The notes beneath the pieces are model-generated. The model worked only from the letters and a program-made list of their open reading frames with translations, made no database searches and was not told the origin of the DNA. A program made the position numbers and the translations under genes. DNA of 64,000 nucleotides from JAUIAI01 sp041396685 (lineage in GTDB: Bacteria; Pseudomonadota; Gammaproteobacteria; Burkholderiales; Burkholderiaceae_E), in assembly GCA_041396685.1 (NCBI GenBank), contig JAWKYD010000008.1, positions 1 through 64,000 of the forward strand, in the 5' to 3' direction. This document shows, piece after piece, positions 1 to 7,821 of this stretch. Every line of letters starts with the position of its first letter. The first letter of the stretch is position 1.

Positions 1-395
1 TTCAGGCGGTAGAGCACCTGCCGGCCGGGCTGCGTTCCCAGGCCGAGGACGAGATCGATCTGGCCGGCGCGCACGACTTCGGCCGATTGCAGGATCACGC
101 GGTTGCTCGATTCGGGCTGCATGATCGTGAACAACTGCGGCGAGGGCGAGAAACTGCCTTCCTCGGCGCGCGCGGCTACCACCGAGAAGCGTACGGCACT
201 GACCGGCTCACCAGGATCGGAGGCGTAGGCGATCTCGACCTTCAGACGCTGCCCCTGGCGGGACAGCACGCGCGCCTCGTCGAGATCGATCGCCAGGGCA
301 GGCGCCGCGCAGGCCGTGAGCGCCAGCGCGGCGATCACGCGGGTGGTGCGGCGGGTCGTCGGTCGAACCCGGGAGGAAGAAGAGGCGATGGACAT
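1..395 (-). CDS. FimV-like exported protein, N-terminal part (runs off window)
   Basis: The reading frame starts at an ATG at 395 and runs off the left edge, so only about 131 residues are visible. It opens with a basic N-terminus and a hydrophobic segment ending in APALA, which looks like a signal peptide. The mature part begins IDLDEARVLSRQGQRLKVEI. This resembles the conserved N-terminal region of FimV and related pilus-assembly or polar-organiser proteins, in which a short beta-rich domain follows the signal peptide. The frame has no stops and normal high-GC third-position bias. The gene is divergent from the RNase P RNA gene. The FimV assignment is a family-level inference, because the LysM and TPR regions that would confirm it lie outside the window. 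Confidence 0.6.
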   Translation of the reverse strand, partial: MSIASSSSRVRPTTRRTTRVIAALALTACAAPALAIDLDEARVLSRQGQRLKVEIAYASDPGEPVSAVRFSVVAARAEEGSFSPSPQLFTIMQPESSNRVILQSAEVVRAGQIDLVLGLGTQPGRQVLYRL

Positions 396-550
396 CGGGC
401 GGCTCCGAATGGGTGGCGGCGTCGGTTCGGTGCGCGGACACGGGCGCGGACGGACGTTGGGCGTGGGCAGTCCTCGACGGGCTGCCGGTTCGCGCGATCA
501 TGCGCGAGGCCGGGGCCGGCACCCAGCGCCAGCCGACCAACGCGCCCGGA

Positions 551-556
551 TACAAT
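551..556 (+). promoter_or_regulatory. -10 box of rnpB promoter (TACAAT)
   Basis: TACAAT lies 9 bases before the predicted RNase P RNA 5' end at 565, the spacing expected for a sigma-70 -10 element. No convincing -35 hexamer is visible 16-18 bases upstream. Confidence 0.55.
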
Positions 557-564
557 CCAGACGG

Positions 565-970
565 GAAGCGGGCCGGACGGTCGCTGGCCGTCGCGGGTTC
601 ACCCGCGCGGCGGGAGGAAGGTCCGGACTCCACAGGGCAGGATGCTGGCTAACGGCCAGGCGTCGGGCGGTCGAGAGGTCGCCGGGCGACGGACAGTGGC
701 GCAGAAAACATACCGCCGACGACCGCTTCATGCGGTTGGGTAAGGGTGAAAAGGCGAGGTAAGAGCTCACCGCGCGCCTGGCGACAGGCGTGGCAGGCAA
801 AACCCCATCCGGAGCAACACCAAATAGGCGTACGTTCGCGCAAGCGAGCCGGATGGCCCGTCCGGGTACGCGGGTAGGTGGCTTGAGCATTCGGGCAACC
901 GTCTGCCTAGAGGAATGACCGTCACGTTGGTTCGCCAACGGACAGAATCCGGCCTACAGGCCCGTTTCCC
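565..970 (+). ncRNA. rnpB: RNase P RNA (bacterial class A)
   Basis: This is the catalytic RNA that trims 5' leaders from precursor tRNAs. The universally conserved core blocks appear in the right order: GAGGAAGGTCCGGACTCC and CACAGGGCAG near 612-642, AAGGGTGAAAAGGCG near 743, GTAAGAGCTCACCGC near 760, AAACCCCATCCGGAGCA near 799, CCAAATAGG near 821, TAGGTGGCTTGAG near 875, and AGAGGAATGACCGTCACG near 910. The end resembles the usual 3' part (CAGAATCCGGCCTACAGG). The roughly 400-nt length is typical of class A. The 5' end is placed from the GAAGC motif after the -10 box and the 3' end near 965-970. Both ends are approximate. Location just upstream of mraZ is a common betaproteobacterial arrangement. 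Confidence 0.95.
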
Positions 971-1008
971 CACCGGTCCCCCACCGGTCCCCCCACCGGC
1001 CACCACCC
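971..1008. repeat. Short C-rich tandem repeat (CACCGGTCCC-type)
   Basis: Three near-copies of CACCGGTCCCC with an 11-13 base period directly follow the RNase P RNA. The stretch has no coding capacity. It may be part of the rnpB 3' trailer. Confidence 0.5.
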
Positions 1009-1035
1009 ATCCCCAGGGTGGGGCTCACGCCATGA

Positions 1036-1054
1036 GCCAGCATCTCAGGCTGGC
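1036..1054 (+). other. Small inverted repeat between rnpB and dcw promoters
   Basis: GCCAG and CTGGC flank a 9-base loop. It is a weak hairpin in the otherwise gene-free stretch 971-1366. That stretch holds the C-rich repeat, this hairpin, two promoter-like pairs and the MraZ boxes, and I see no gene in it. Confidence 0.3.
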
Positions 1055-1111
1055 GCCTCAAGTTCAAGTAACACTTTCGGTTTGTGCCGTAAACCGCTCA
1101 TTGCGCTCGCC

Positions 1112-1140
1112 TTGACAGCAGAAGGGCTGCGGGCTATGGC
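1112..1140 (+). promoter_or_regulatory. Candidate upstream dcw promoter (TTGACA-17-TATGGC)
   Basis: A perfect -35 TTGACA (1112-1117) is followed after 17 bases by TATGGC (1135-1140). It lies 227 bases upstream of mraZ. The -10 is imperfect, so this could be a secondary promoter or chance. Confidence 0.4.
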
Positions 1141-1179
1141 GTGCCGTCCTGGCGTAAGTGCCTGAAATTTAAGCGCAAC

Positions 1180-1208
1180 TTGACCCCCCTCAGGCCTCCG
1201 AATATCAT
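1180..1208 (+). promoter_or_regulatory. Main dcw promoter Pmra (TTGACC-17-TATCAT)
   Basis: The -35 TTGACC (1180-1185) and -10 TATCAT (1203-1208) are separated by 17 bases. The predicted transcription start near 1215 falls just before the three MraZ boxes. The promoter-operator order is what is known for the mraZ leader in enterobacteria. Confidence 0.7.
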
Positions 1209-1223
1209 CGCGGTGTCGATTTA

Positions 1224-1248
1224 TGGGTGATGGTGGGGCTGAACGGGA
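1224..1248 (+). promoter_or_regulatory. MraZ operator: three TGGGN-type direct repeats
   Basis: TGGGT (1224), TGGGG (1234) and CGGGA (1244) repeat at exactly 10-base intervals, separated by 5-base spacers. Family knowledge: MraZ binds three or more TGGGN repeats with 5-nt spacers upstream of its own gene. The position just after the predicted transcription start suggests autorepression of the dcw operon. Confidence 0.75.
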
Positions 1249-1366
1249 TTTGGTTCCCGGGGGCTCTGTTGTTTTCTTCAATAAGCCACTGTGACTTTCT
1301 GGCGACAAGCCGGGCCTCCATTTTCTGTCGGATTGGCTCGGCTGGGCAATAAACCTCCGCAAATCA

Positions 1367-1843
1367 ATGTTCTATCAGGGAAGTCACAAGTCGATGCTGG
1401 ATGCGAAGTCACGCATTGCGGTGCCGCACGACTTCCGTTTGCTGCTGGACAAGCAATGCGGTGGCCAGGTCACGCTGACCCGCGGCGGCGGGCCCGACTG
1501 CCTGTGGTTGTTCCCGCGTCCGGTCTGGCTCAAGTTCCGTCAGAACCTGCGCAACCTGCGCGGTCGCGAACTGGCCTACCGCAGCCACTTTCTGCAGAAC
1601 GCCCGCGACATGGACATCGACAAGGCGGGGCGGATCACGATTCCGTCGAGCCTGCGCGAAATGGCCGGCTTCGATGGCTCGGCCGTTTTCTTCGCGGGCG
1701 ACGGCGATTACTGCGAGCTGTGGGACTGGGACCGCAAGATGGCCTCGGCCCGCGAGATCGATTTTGCGGCCATGCCCGAGTCGCTGTTCGACTACGACGT
1801 CGGAGCGCCGTCGGCAGACGAGGCGGGGTCGACCGATGACTGA
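1367..1843 (+). CDS. mraZ: Transcriptional regulator MraZ
   Basis: MraZ is a ring-forming AbrB-fold DNA-binding protein that represses the dcw operon. The 158-residue product has the two tandem SpoVT/AbrB-like halves. The first contains GSHKSMLDAKSRIAVP (about residues 5-20), the second DMDIDKAGRITIPSSLREMA (about 82-101). The typical length is 140-150, so this one has a slightly extended acidic C-terminus. The ATG at 1367 follows a leader with poor Shine-Dalgarno match. The gene is first in the cluster, 12 bases before rsmH, and lies behind the MraZ boxes it should bind. Confidence 0.95.
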   Translation: MFYQGSHKSMLDAKSRIAVPHDFRLLLDKQCGGQVTLTRGGGPDCLWLFPRPVWLKFRQNLRNLRGRELAYRSHFLQNARDMDIDKAGRITIPSSLREMAGFDGSAVFFAGDGDYCELWDWDRKMASAREIDFAAMPESLFDYDVGAPSADEAGSTDD

Positions 1844-1855
1844 AACGGGGGCGGG

Positions 1856-2797
1856 GTGCACGAGACGGTATTGCTGCGGCAGGCGGTCGAGGCCCTGGAC
1901 GTGCGCGCGGACGGCGTTTATGTCGATGGCACTTTCGGCCGCGGCGGGCATTCGCGCGCGATCCTGGCGCGACTCGGTCCCGCCGGGCGCCTGCTCGCCC
2001 TCGATCGCGATCCACAAGCCGTGGCCGCGGCCGGCGACATCGATGATCGGCGATTCACGATCCGGCATGCGCGCTTTTCGTCGCTGGCCGAGATGCTCGA
2101 CGACGCGGGCATCGCCGGCATCGATGGTTTGTTGCTCGACCTGGGCATTTCTTCGCCCCAGATCGACCGGCCCGAGCGGGGCTTCAGCTTTCAACACGAT
2201 GGTCCATTGGATATGCGAATGGACCCTGGGCATGGCGCACCGGTCTCCGAGTGGCTCGCCAATGCCGACGAGAACGACATCCGGGAGGTGATCGAGCGCT
2301 ATGGTGAAGAACGGTTTGCTCGGGCGATTGCAAAGGCGATTGTTGCTCGCCGCCAGGACCCAGCCGCAGCCCCCGTTGCGAGTACAGGGCAACTTGCCGA
2401 TCTCGTGGCGGGCGTCGTCCGGCGCCGCAGTCAAGGGGCGCCGGTGGGCAAGAACGCGGCCACTCGCACCTTTCAGGCTCTACGGATTCTCGTCAATCAA
2501 GAGCTTGAGGAGCTCGCGTCCGTCCTGAGCGTCGCCTGCGACCGGCTCGCGCCGCAAGGCCGGTTGGTCGTGATCAGTTTCCATTCACTGGAAGACCGCA
2601 TAGTGAAGCAGTTCTTCGCGCATGAGTCGGGTCGGCACCCCCAGCGTGATCCGATCACCGGAGCACCGCTGCCTGGCCAGGCGGCGCGTCTGCGCGTGCT
2701 GGCGCGGGTCAAGCCCGGTGCCGACGAGGTTGCGGGCAATGCGCGCGCGCGTTCGGCTGTGATGCGCGTGGCCGAGCGAGTCGGAGCGCCGTCGTGA
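1856..2797 (+). CDS. rsmH: 16S rRNA (cytosine-1402-N4)-methyltransferase RsmH
   Basis: This SAM-dependent enzyme methylates N4 of C1402 in 16S rRNA. The 313-residue product starts at a GTG and begins MHETVLLRQAVEALD, the usual RsmH N-terminus. The glycine-rich SAM-binding segment VDGTFGRGGHSRAIL is near residues 23-37. LLLDLGISSPQID (about 93-105) and the RGFSFQHDGPLDMRMD motif (about 108-123) are family signatures. VVISFHSLEDRIVK near the C-terminus is also diagnostic. The gene ends in a GTGA overlap with ftsL. Confidence 0.97.
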   Translation: MHETVLLRQAVEALDVRADGVYVDGTFGRGGHSRAILARLGPAGRLLALDRDPQAVAAAGDIDDRRFTIRHARFSSLAEMLDDAGIAGIDGLLLDLGISSPQIDRPERGFSFQHDGPLDMRMDPGHGAPVSEWLANADENDIREVIERYGEERFARAIAKAIVARRQDPAAAPVASTGQLADLVAGVVRRRSQGAPVGKNAATRTFQALRILVNQELEELASVLSVACDRLAPQGRLVVISFHSLEDRIVKQFFAHESGRHPQRDPITGAPLPGQAARLRVLARVKPGADEVAGNARARSAVMRVAERVGAPS

Positions 2798-3132
2798 ACC
2801 GGCTCAGTGCATTGTTGCTGTCGGTGCTGGTGCTCTGTGCGCTCGGCCTGGTCACGTCGCAGTATCGTTCCCGGGTGCTGTTTGCCGAACTCGAGCGCGC
2901 CAAGGCGCAGGCGGGTCAGCTCGAGATCCGTTTCGACGAGCTCGAGCACGAGCAGACCAAGCTGGCCAACGCCAAGCGCATCCATGGTCGGGCCAGCAGC
3001 CAGTTGGCGCTGCACGCCCGACCGGCCAAGCGCACGATGCACCTGATGCTCGATGACGAGACCCAGCTGGCGGCGCGCGAGGCGGCCATGCGGTGGCGCG
3101 AGCAGGCAATGACGCAGCGGGGCGGGCGGTGA
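2794..3132 (+). CDS. ftsL: Cell division protein FtsL
   Basis: FtsL is a small bitopic inner-membrane protein of the FtsQLB divisome complex. The 112-residue product has a short N-terminus, one membrane segment (about residues 3-22) and a periplasmic coiled coil rich in E, Q and L (about 29-60). It uses a GTG start overlapping the rsmH stop by 4 bases and ends overlapping the ftsI start by 4 bases. Sequence conservation of FtsL is low, so the call rests on size, topology and its invariant position between rsmH and ftsI. Confidence 0.9.
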   Translation: MNRLSALLLSVLVLCALGLVTSQYRSRVLFAELERAKAQAGQLEIRFDELEHEQTKLANAKRIHGRASSQLALHARPAKRTMHLMLDDETQLAAREAAMRWREQAMTQRGGR

Positions 3133-4922
3133 GCCGCAGCCGCCGCGCCGCCCGCATACCGGTTCCAAAACCGGTGCTCGAACTGCGCCTGTCGCCAGGG
3201 CGGCTGCGCGTCCTGCTCGTGCTGGTCGGGCTGGGCTTCGTGGTTCTGACCGCGCGAGCCACGTATTTGCAGACCTTGCGCCATGAGGAACTCCAGGAGC
3301 GCGGCGAAAAGGTCTACACCCGTGAGCAGAGCCTGCCGGCCTCGCGCGGCAAGATCCTCGATCGCAACGGCGTCGTGCTGGCCTCCAGCCTGCCGGCGGT
3401 TGCGGTCGTCGTCGATCCCCTGTTGTTCTACGATCCGCCCGCGCCGGAGCCCGGCGAACAGCCGAGCGAACGCAAGGGGGCCAGCAAGGCGCAGCGGCGC
3501 GCACTGGCCAAGGCACTCGACATGGAGACCGCCCAGCTCGATCAGGTGATCGAGCGCGGCTCGCGCAGGTTCGCATATCTGCGTCGTCAGTTCGACCCGG
3601 CGCGCGGCGAGGCGATCGCGCGTATGGACATCCCCGGCGTCGGTATCCGCCCGGAGTACAAGCGCCACTACCCCGAAGGCGAGGTCGCGGCACATGTCGT
3701 CGGCTTCACCGACTACGACGACAGGGGCGTCGAAGGCGTCGAACTGGCCAGCGACCTGCGCCTGCGAGGCGTCAAGGGCAAGCGCCAGGTCATGCGCGAC
3801 CGGCGCGGCCAGGTCATCGACGATATCCGCATCGTGTCCAACCCGATCGACGGTGACGACGAACAGCTGTCGATCGACAGTCGCCTGCAGTACATGGCCT
3901 ATGCGGCCTTGCGCGATTCAATCGTCGAGCATCAGGCACTGGCCGGGTCGGTGGTGGTACTGGACGTGCTCACCGGCGAAGTGCTCGCGATGGCCACGGT
4001 GCCGACCTACGATCCCAACGACCGCAGCGAACTCAAACGCACTCACATGCGCATGCGCGCGATCACCGACCGCTTCGAGCCCGGGTCGACGATGAAGCCG
4101 TTCTCGATCGCGCTGGCGCTCGAGCTGCGCAAGGTGACGCCCAACACCATCATCGAGACCGCGCCGGGCTTCTTGAAGATCGGCCCGGATCGCATCGGCG
4201 ATTCGCACTTCCTCGGCACGCTCACGGTGTCGCAAGTGGTGCAGAAATCCTCCAATGTGGGCACCGCCAAGATCGCGCTCGACATGCCGGCGCGCCAGAT
4301 CTGGGAGTTTCTGACCGCGCTCGGTTTCGGTCAGTCGCCGCGGGTCGATTTCCCGGGGGCGGTGGCCGGCAGCCTGCGGCCGTGGCGCAAGTGGCGCCCG
4401 GTCGAGCAGGCAACGATCTCCTATGGCCACGGCTTGTCGGTCACCTTGCTGCAACTGGCACGTGCCTACCTGGTGTTCGCGCGCGATGGCGACCTGCCGG
4501 AGGTCACCTTGCGTCGACGCGCCGGGCCGGTGGCAGGGCGCCCGATCTTGTCCACCAAGACCACGCTGGCGATCCGCGACATGATCGAAGCGGCGGCCAG
4601 CCTCGAAGGCACCGGCGGCAAGGCGATGGTCACCGGCTACCGGGTCGCCGGCAAGACCGGCACCTCGCTCAAGCAGGAGCATGGCCGCTACGTGAAGAAG
4701 TACGTGGATTCGTTCGTCGGCTTCGCACCGGTGTCGGCGCCGCGGCTGCTGGTGGCCGTCATGATCGACGAGCCGACCGATGGCAAGTATTACGCGGGCG
4801 ATGTCGCCGCGCCGGTGTTCTCGCGTGTCATGGGCGACGCGCTCAATCTGCGGCGCATCGCGCCCGATGCGCCGGTCGCGGAGATCGAGGTGCCGGGCCC
4901 GACCGCAGAGGTGCGGCGATGA
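3129..4922 (+). CDS. ftsI: Septal peptidoglycan transpeptidase FtsI (PBP3)
   Basis: FtsI cross-links septal peptidoglycan and is the class-B penicillin-binding partner of FtsW. The frame is open upstream to an ATG at 3093, but the GTG at 3129 gives the usual 4-base overlap with ftsL and a 597-residue protein. A membrane anchor lies at about residues 20-45, then the PBP dimerisation domain, then the transpeptidase domain. Catalytic motifs are visible: S320-T-M-K323 within EPGSTMKPFS, the SSN triad in VVQKSSNVGT, and KTG in VAGKTGTS. The stop overlaps the murE start (ATGA). Confidence 0.96.
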   Translation: MSRSRRAARIPVPKPVLELRLSPGRLRVLLVLVGLGFVVLTARATYLQTLRHEELQERGEKVYTREQSLPASRGKILDRNGVVLASSLPAVAVVVDPLLFYDPPAPEPGEQPSERKGASKAQRRALAKALDMETAQLDQVIERGSRRFAYLRRQFDPARGEAIARMDIPGVGIRPEYKRHYPEGEVAAHVVGFTDYDDRGVEGVELASDLRLRGVKGKRQVMRDRRGQVIDDIRIVSNPIDGDDEQLSIDSRLQYMAYAALRDSIVEHQALAGSVVVLDVLTGEVLAMATVPTYDPNDRSELKRTHMRMRAITDRFEPGSTMKPFSIALALELRKVTPNTIIETAPGFLKIGPDRIGDSHFLGTLTVSQVVQKSSNVGTAKIALDMPARQIWEFLTALGFGQSPRVDFPGAVAGSLRPWRKWRPVEQATISYGHGLSVTLLQLARAYLVFARDGDLPEVTLRRRAGPVAGRPILSTKTTLAIRDMIEAAASLEGTGGKAMVTGYRVAGKTGTSLKQEHGRYVKKYVDSFVGFAPVSAPRLLVAVMIDEPTDGKYYAGDVAAPVFSRVMGDALNLRRIAPDAPVAEIEVPGPTAEVRR

Positions 4923-6439
4923 ATACGGTCATGGCATCCAGCGGCGCGGGCGGGCGCTGGCTGCGCGAGTCACTCGCGTCGGGCGCCCGATTGAGCGCCG
5001 ACAGCCGCCGTGTCGGCCCGGGTGACGGCTTTCTGGCGTTCGCCGGCGATCGCAGCGACGGGCGGGCGAGCATCGCGCAGGCGCTCGAGCAGGGCGCCGC
5101 CGCCGTGCTGTTCGATGCCGACGGGGTGCCGAAACTGCCGCGCACAGACATACCCATGCGCGGCCTGCCCGGTCTGCGTCAGCTGGCCGGTGAAGTGGCA
5201 TCGGTTTTCTACGACGACCCGAGCGCCATGCTCGCGGTGGTGGCCTTCACCGGCACCAATGGCAAGACCACCTGCGCGGACTGGTGCGCGGCCGGGCTGG
5301 CCAAACGTTTCGCCACCAGTGCCTCGCTGGGCACGCTTGGCCTGCGCCGCCATCCACGCGGCGCCGCCGGGTTCGTGGCCGGCGACGCGCCCGGCATGCT
5401 GACGACACCGGACGCCGTGGCCTTGCAGGACACGCTCGCGCGTCTGCGCGACGACGGCGTCGGTCATGTGACGATCGAGGCATCCTCGATCGGCATCGAG
5501 CGTCGGCGTCTGGCCGGGTGCCGCATCGCGGTGGCGGTGTTCACGAACCTGAGCCGCGATCACCTCGACTATCACGGCAACATGGACGCCTATGCGAAAG
5601 CCAAGTCGGAGTTGTTCGCGATGCCCGGATTGCGTGCGGCGGCCATCGCCGGCGACGATCCGGCCGCAGCCGTGATGTTGGCGAGGCTGCCCTCGGGGTT
5701 GCCCCTGATCATGTTCGGTGAGCGTCCCGTGTTTCCGGCCGGCGCTCGTCTGCTGCGGCTTCGAGGTTTGCGCCCGACCGCCGCCGGGTCGATCCTCGAG
5801 ATCGACGGCGACTTCGGTGCCGCCCGTGTCGAACTGCCGGTACTCGGCTCGTTCAATGCACGCAATGCCCTGGCGGTGCTGGCCAGCTGGCTGCTGTCGG
5901 GCGTCCCGTTCGAGACCGGCTGCGAGTGGTTGCGGGGTCTGGCGCCGGTACCCGGTCGTTTGCAGTCGGTTGGCGGCGCCGACGCGCCGCTGGTGGTGAT
6001 CGACTATGCGCACACGCCCGACGCCCTGGTGGCGGTGCTCGAGGCGCTGCGTCCCAATGCCCGGGCACGCGGCGGTCGACTGTGGTGCGTGTTCGGTTGC
6101 GGCGGCGATCGCGACGCCGGCAAGCGGCCCTTGATGGCCGCAGCCGCGCAAGCGCACGCCGACCTCGTGATCGTCACCAGCGACAACCCGCGCGGTGAAT
6201 CGCCGCAGGCGATCATCGACGACATCCGTGCGGGCTTCTCGCGTGCACCGCATGCCGAGATCGCCGATCGCGCACAGGCGATCGCCTCCGCGATCCTCAA
6301 TGCCGATGCCGCCGACGTGATCCTGTTGGCCGGCAAAGGCCACGAGCCCTACCAGGAGGTGGCCGGCGAGCGCCGACCGTTCTCGGATCAACAGGTCGCG
6401 CAGGCTGGTCTTGCCGTGCGGGCGGGGAGCCTGCATTGA
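4919..6439 (+). CDS. murE: UDP-MurNAc-L-Ala-D-Glu:meso-DAP ligase MurE
   Basis: MurE adds meso-diaminopimelate to the UDP-MurNAc dipeptide in the cytoplasm. The 506-residue product starts at the ATG that overlaps the ftsI stop, although the frame is open far upstream. The ATP-binding loop FTGTNGKTTCADW is near residues 110-122. The Mur ligase middle and C-terminal domains follow, with DYAHTPDALVAVLEALRP and SDNPRGESPQAIIDDI. The DNPR segment is the known determinant of meso-DAP specificity, so this is a DAP-type and not a lysine-type MurE. Confidence 0.96.
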   Translation: MNTVMASSGAGGRWLRESLASGARLSADSRRVGPGDGFLAFAGDRSDGRASIAQALEQGAAAVLFDADGVPKLPRTDIPMRGLPGLRQLAGEVASVFYDDPSAMLAVVAFTGTNGKTTCADWCAAGLAKRFATSASLGTLGLRRHPRGAAGFVAGDAPGMLTTPDAVALQDTLARLRDDGVGHVTIEASSIGIERRRLAGCRIAVAVFTNLSRDHLDYHGNMDAYAKAKSELFAMPGLRAAAIAGDDPAAAVMLARLPSGLPLIMFGERPVFPAGARLLRLRGLRPTAAGSILEIDGDFGAARVELPVLGSFNARNALAVLASWLLSGVPFETGCEWLRGLAPVPGRLQSVGGADAPLVVIDYAHTPDALVAVLEALRPNARARGGRLWCVFGCGGDRDAGKRPLMAAAAQAHADLVIVTSDNPRGESPQAIIDDIRAGFSRAPHAEIADRAQAIASAILNADAADVILLAGKGHEPYQEVAGERRPFSDQQVAQAGLAVRAGSLH

Positions 6440-7821
6440 ATCTCGCGATCGAACAGGTCGATGCCTGGCTGGCGGATGCCGAGCGGCTCGGACCGCGACC
6501 GGCCCAGGCACTGCGCTCGGTTGCGACCGACAGCCGCACGATCGGTGCCGGCGCGCTCTACGTGGCGATACGTGGTGAGCGTTTCGACGGGCACGATTTC
6601 GTTGCCCAGGCGCTCGCCGCCGGTGCCGGGGGCCTGGTGCTCGAGCGAGCGCCCGAGCGGCCGCCGATCGTGCCGACCTGGGTCGTTCCCGACACACGGG
6701 CCGCGCTGGGCGTGCTCGCGGCCGCCTGGCGCCGTTGCTTCACGATGCCGGTCGTGGCCGTGGTCGGCAGTAATGGCAAGACGACGGTCAAAGAGATGAT
6801 CGGCGCGATCATGCGGCATGCGTTCGGTGAGCAAGAGGTGCTCAGCACGCCGGGAAATTTCAACAATGACATCGGTCTGCCGCTGACCCTCTTCGGGCTG
6901 CGCGCGCATCATCGCGTGGCGGTTCTCGAACTGGGCACCAATCATCCTGGCGAGATCGCGACACTGGCACCGATCGCGGCGCCGAGCGTGGTGGTGATCA
7001 CCAATGCCCAGCGCGAGCATCAGGAGTTCCTCGATGGTGTGCTCGGCAGCGCACGCGAGAACGGTTCGGCGCTGGCCAGTCTGCCAGCCGATGGCGTGGC
7101 GGTCTATCCTGGCGACGACGACTGTGCGCCGGTCTGGGATCTGCAATCGGGCGAACGCCCCTGTCTGCGCTTTGGCGTCGGCGCGGGTACGGAGCGTCTG
7201 GAGATGCACGCTCCCTATGGCAGCCGGCCCGATCGGTTCATCGCCACGCTGACCGGCGAGCCGGTCGAGATCCGGCTGCGCATCGCTGGCCGCCACAATG
7301 TCCGCAATGCCTTGGCGGCGGCCGGTGCCGCGCTCGCGGTGGGGGTCTCGCGCCAGGACATCGCCGCGGGCCTGACCGCATTCACGCCGGTGGGCGGGCG
7401 TCTGTGCTGGTTCACGGCCCGGGCCGGCGCGCGCGTCATCGACGATACCTACAACGCGAATCCCGACTCCGTGCGCGCGGCGATCGATGTGCTCGCCGCC
7501 GAACCAGCGCCGAGGGTGCTGGTGCTCGGTGAAATGGGCGAGGTCGGCGCGCAGGGGCCGGCCTTCCACGCCGAGATCGGACGTTACGCACGCGAGTGCG
7601 GCATCGAGCATCTGATCGCTTTTGGCGAGGCCTGCGAGCCGGCCGTGGCCGCCTATGGCGAGCGCGCGGTACTCGCGAAATCGATCGAACGGCTGGTCGC
7701 ACGGCTCGAGCCGCTCGCGACTGCCGGCGCGACCGTGCTGGTCAAGGGCTCGCGCGTGATGCGCATGGAGCGGGTGCTGGCGGCGATCTGCGTCGACATG
7801 CCTGCGACGGAGGCGCACTGA
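6436..7821 (+). CDS. murF: UDP-MurNAc-tripeptide:D-Ala-D-Ala ligase MurF
   Basis: MurF adds D-Ala-D-Ala to make the UDP-MurNAc-pentapeptide. The 461-residue product has the P-loop GSNGKTTVKEM near residues 112-122 and a Mur ligase C-terminal domain with DDTYNANPDSVRAAIDVL. The start is a rare TTG inside a TTGA overlap with the murE stop. No in-frame ATG or GTG gives a better fit, so initiation probably depends on translational coupling from murE. The stop shares one base with the mraY ATG. Confidence 0.95.
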   Translation: MNLAIEQVDAWLADAERLGPRPAQALRSVATDSRTIGAGALYVAIRGERFDGHDFVAQALAAGAGGLVLERAPERPPIVPTWVVPDTRAALGVLAAAWRRCFTMPVVAVVGSNGKTTVKEMIGAIMRHAFGEQEVLSTPGNFNNDIGLPLTLFGLRAHHRVAVLELGTNHPGEIATLAPIAAPSVVVITNAQREHQEFLDGVLGSARENGSALASLPADGVAVYPGDDDCAPVWDLQSGERPCLRFGVGAGTERLEMHAPYGSRPDRFIATLTGEPVEIRLRIAGRHNVRNALAAAGAALAVGVSRQDIAAGLTAFTPVGGRLCWFTARAGARVIDDTYNANPDSVRAAIDVLAAEPAPRVLVLGEMGEVGAQGPAFHAEIGRYARECGIEHLIAFGEACEPAVAAYGERAVLAKSIERLVARLEPLATAGATVLVKGSRVMRMERVLAAICVDMPATEAH

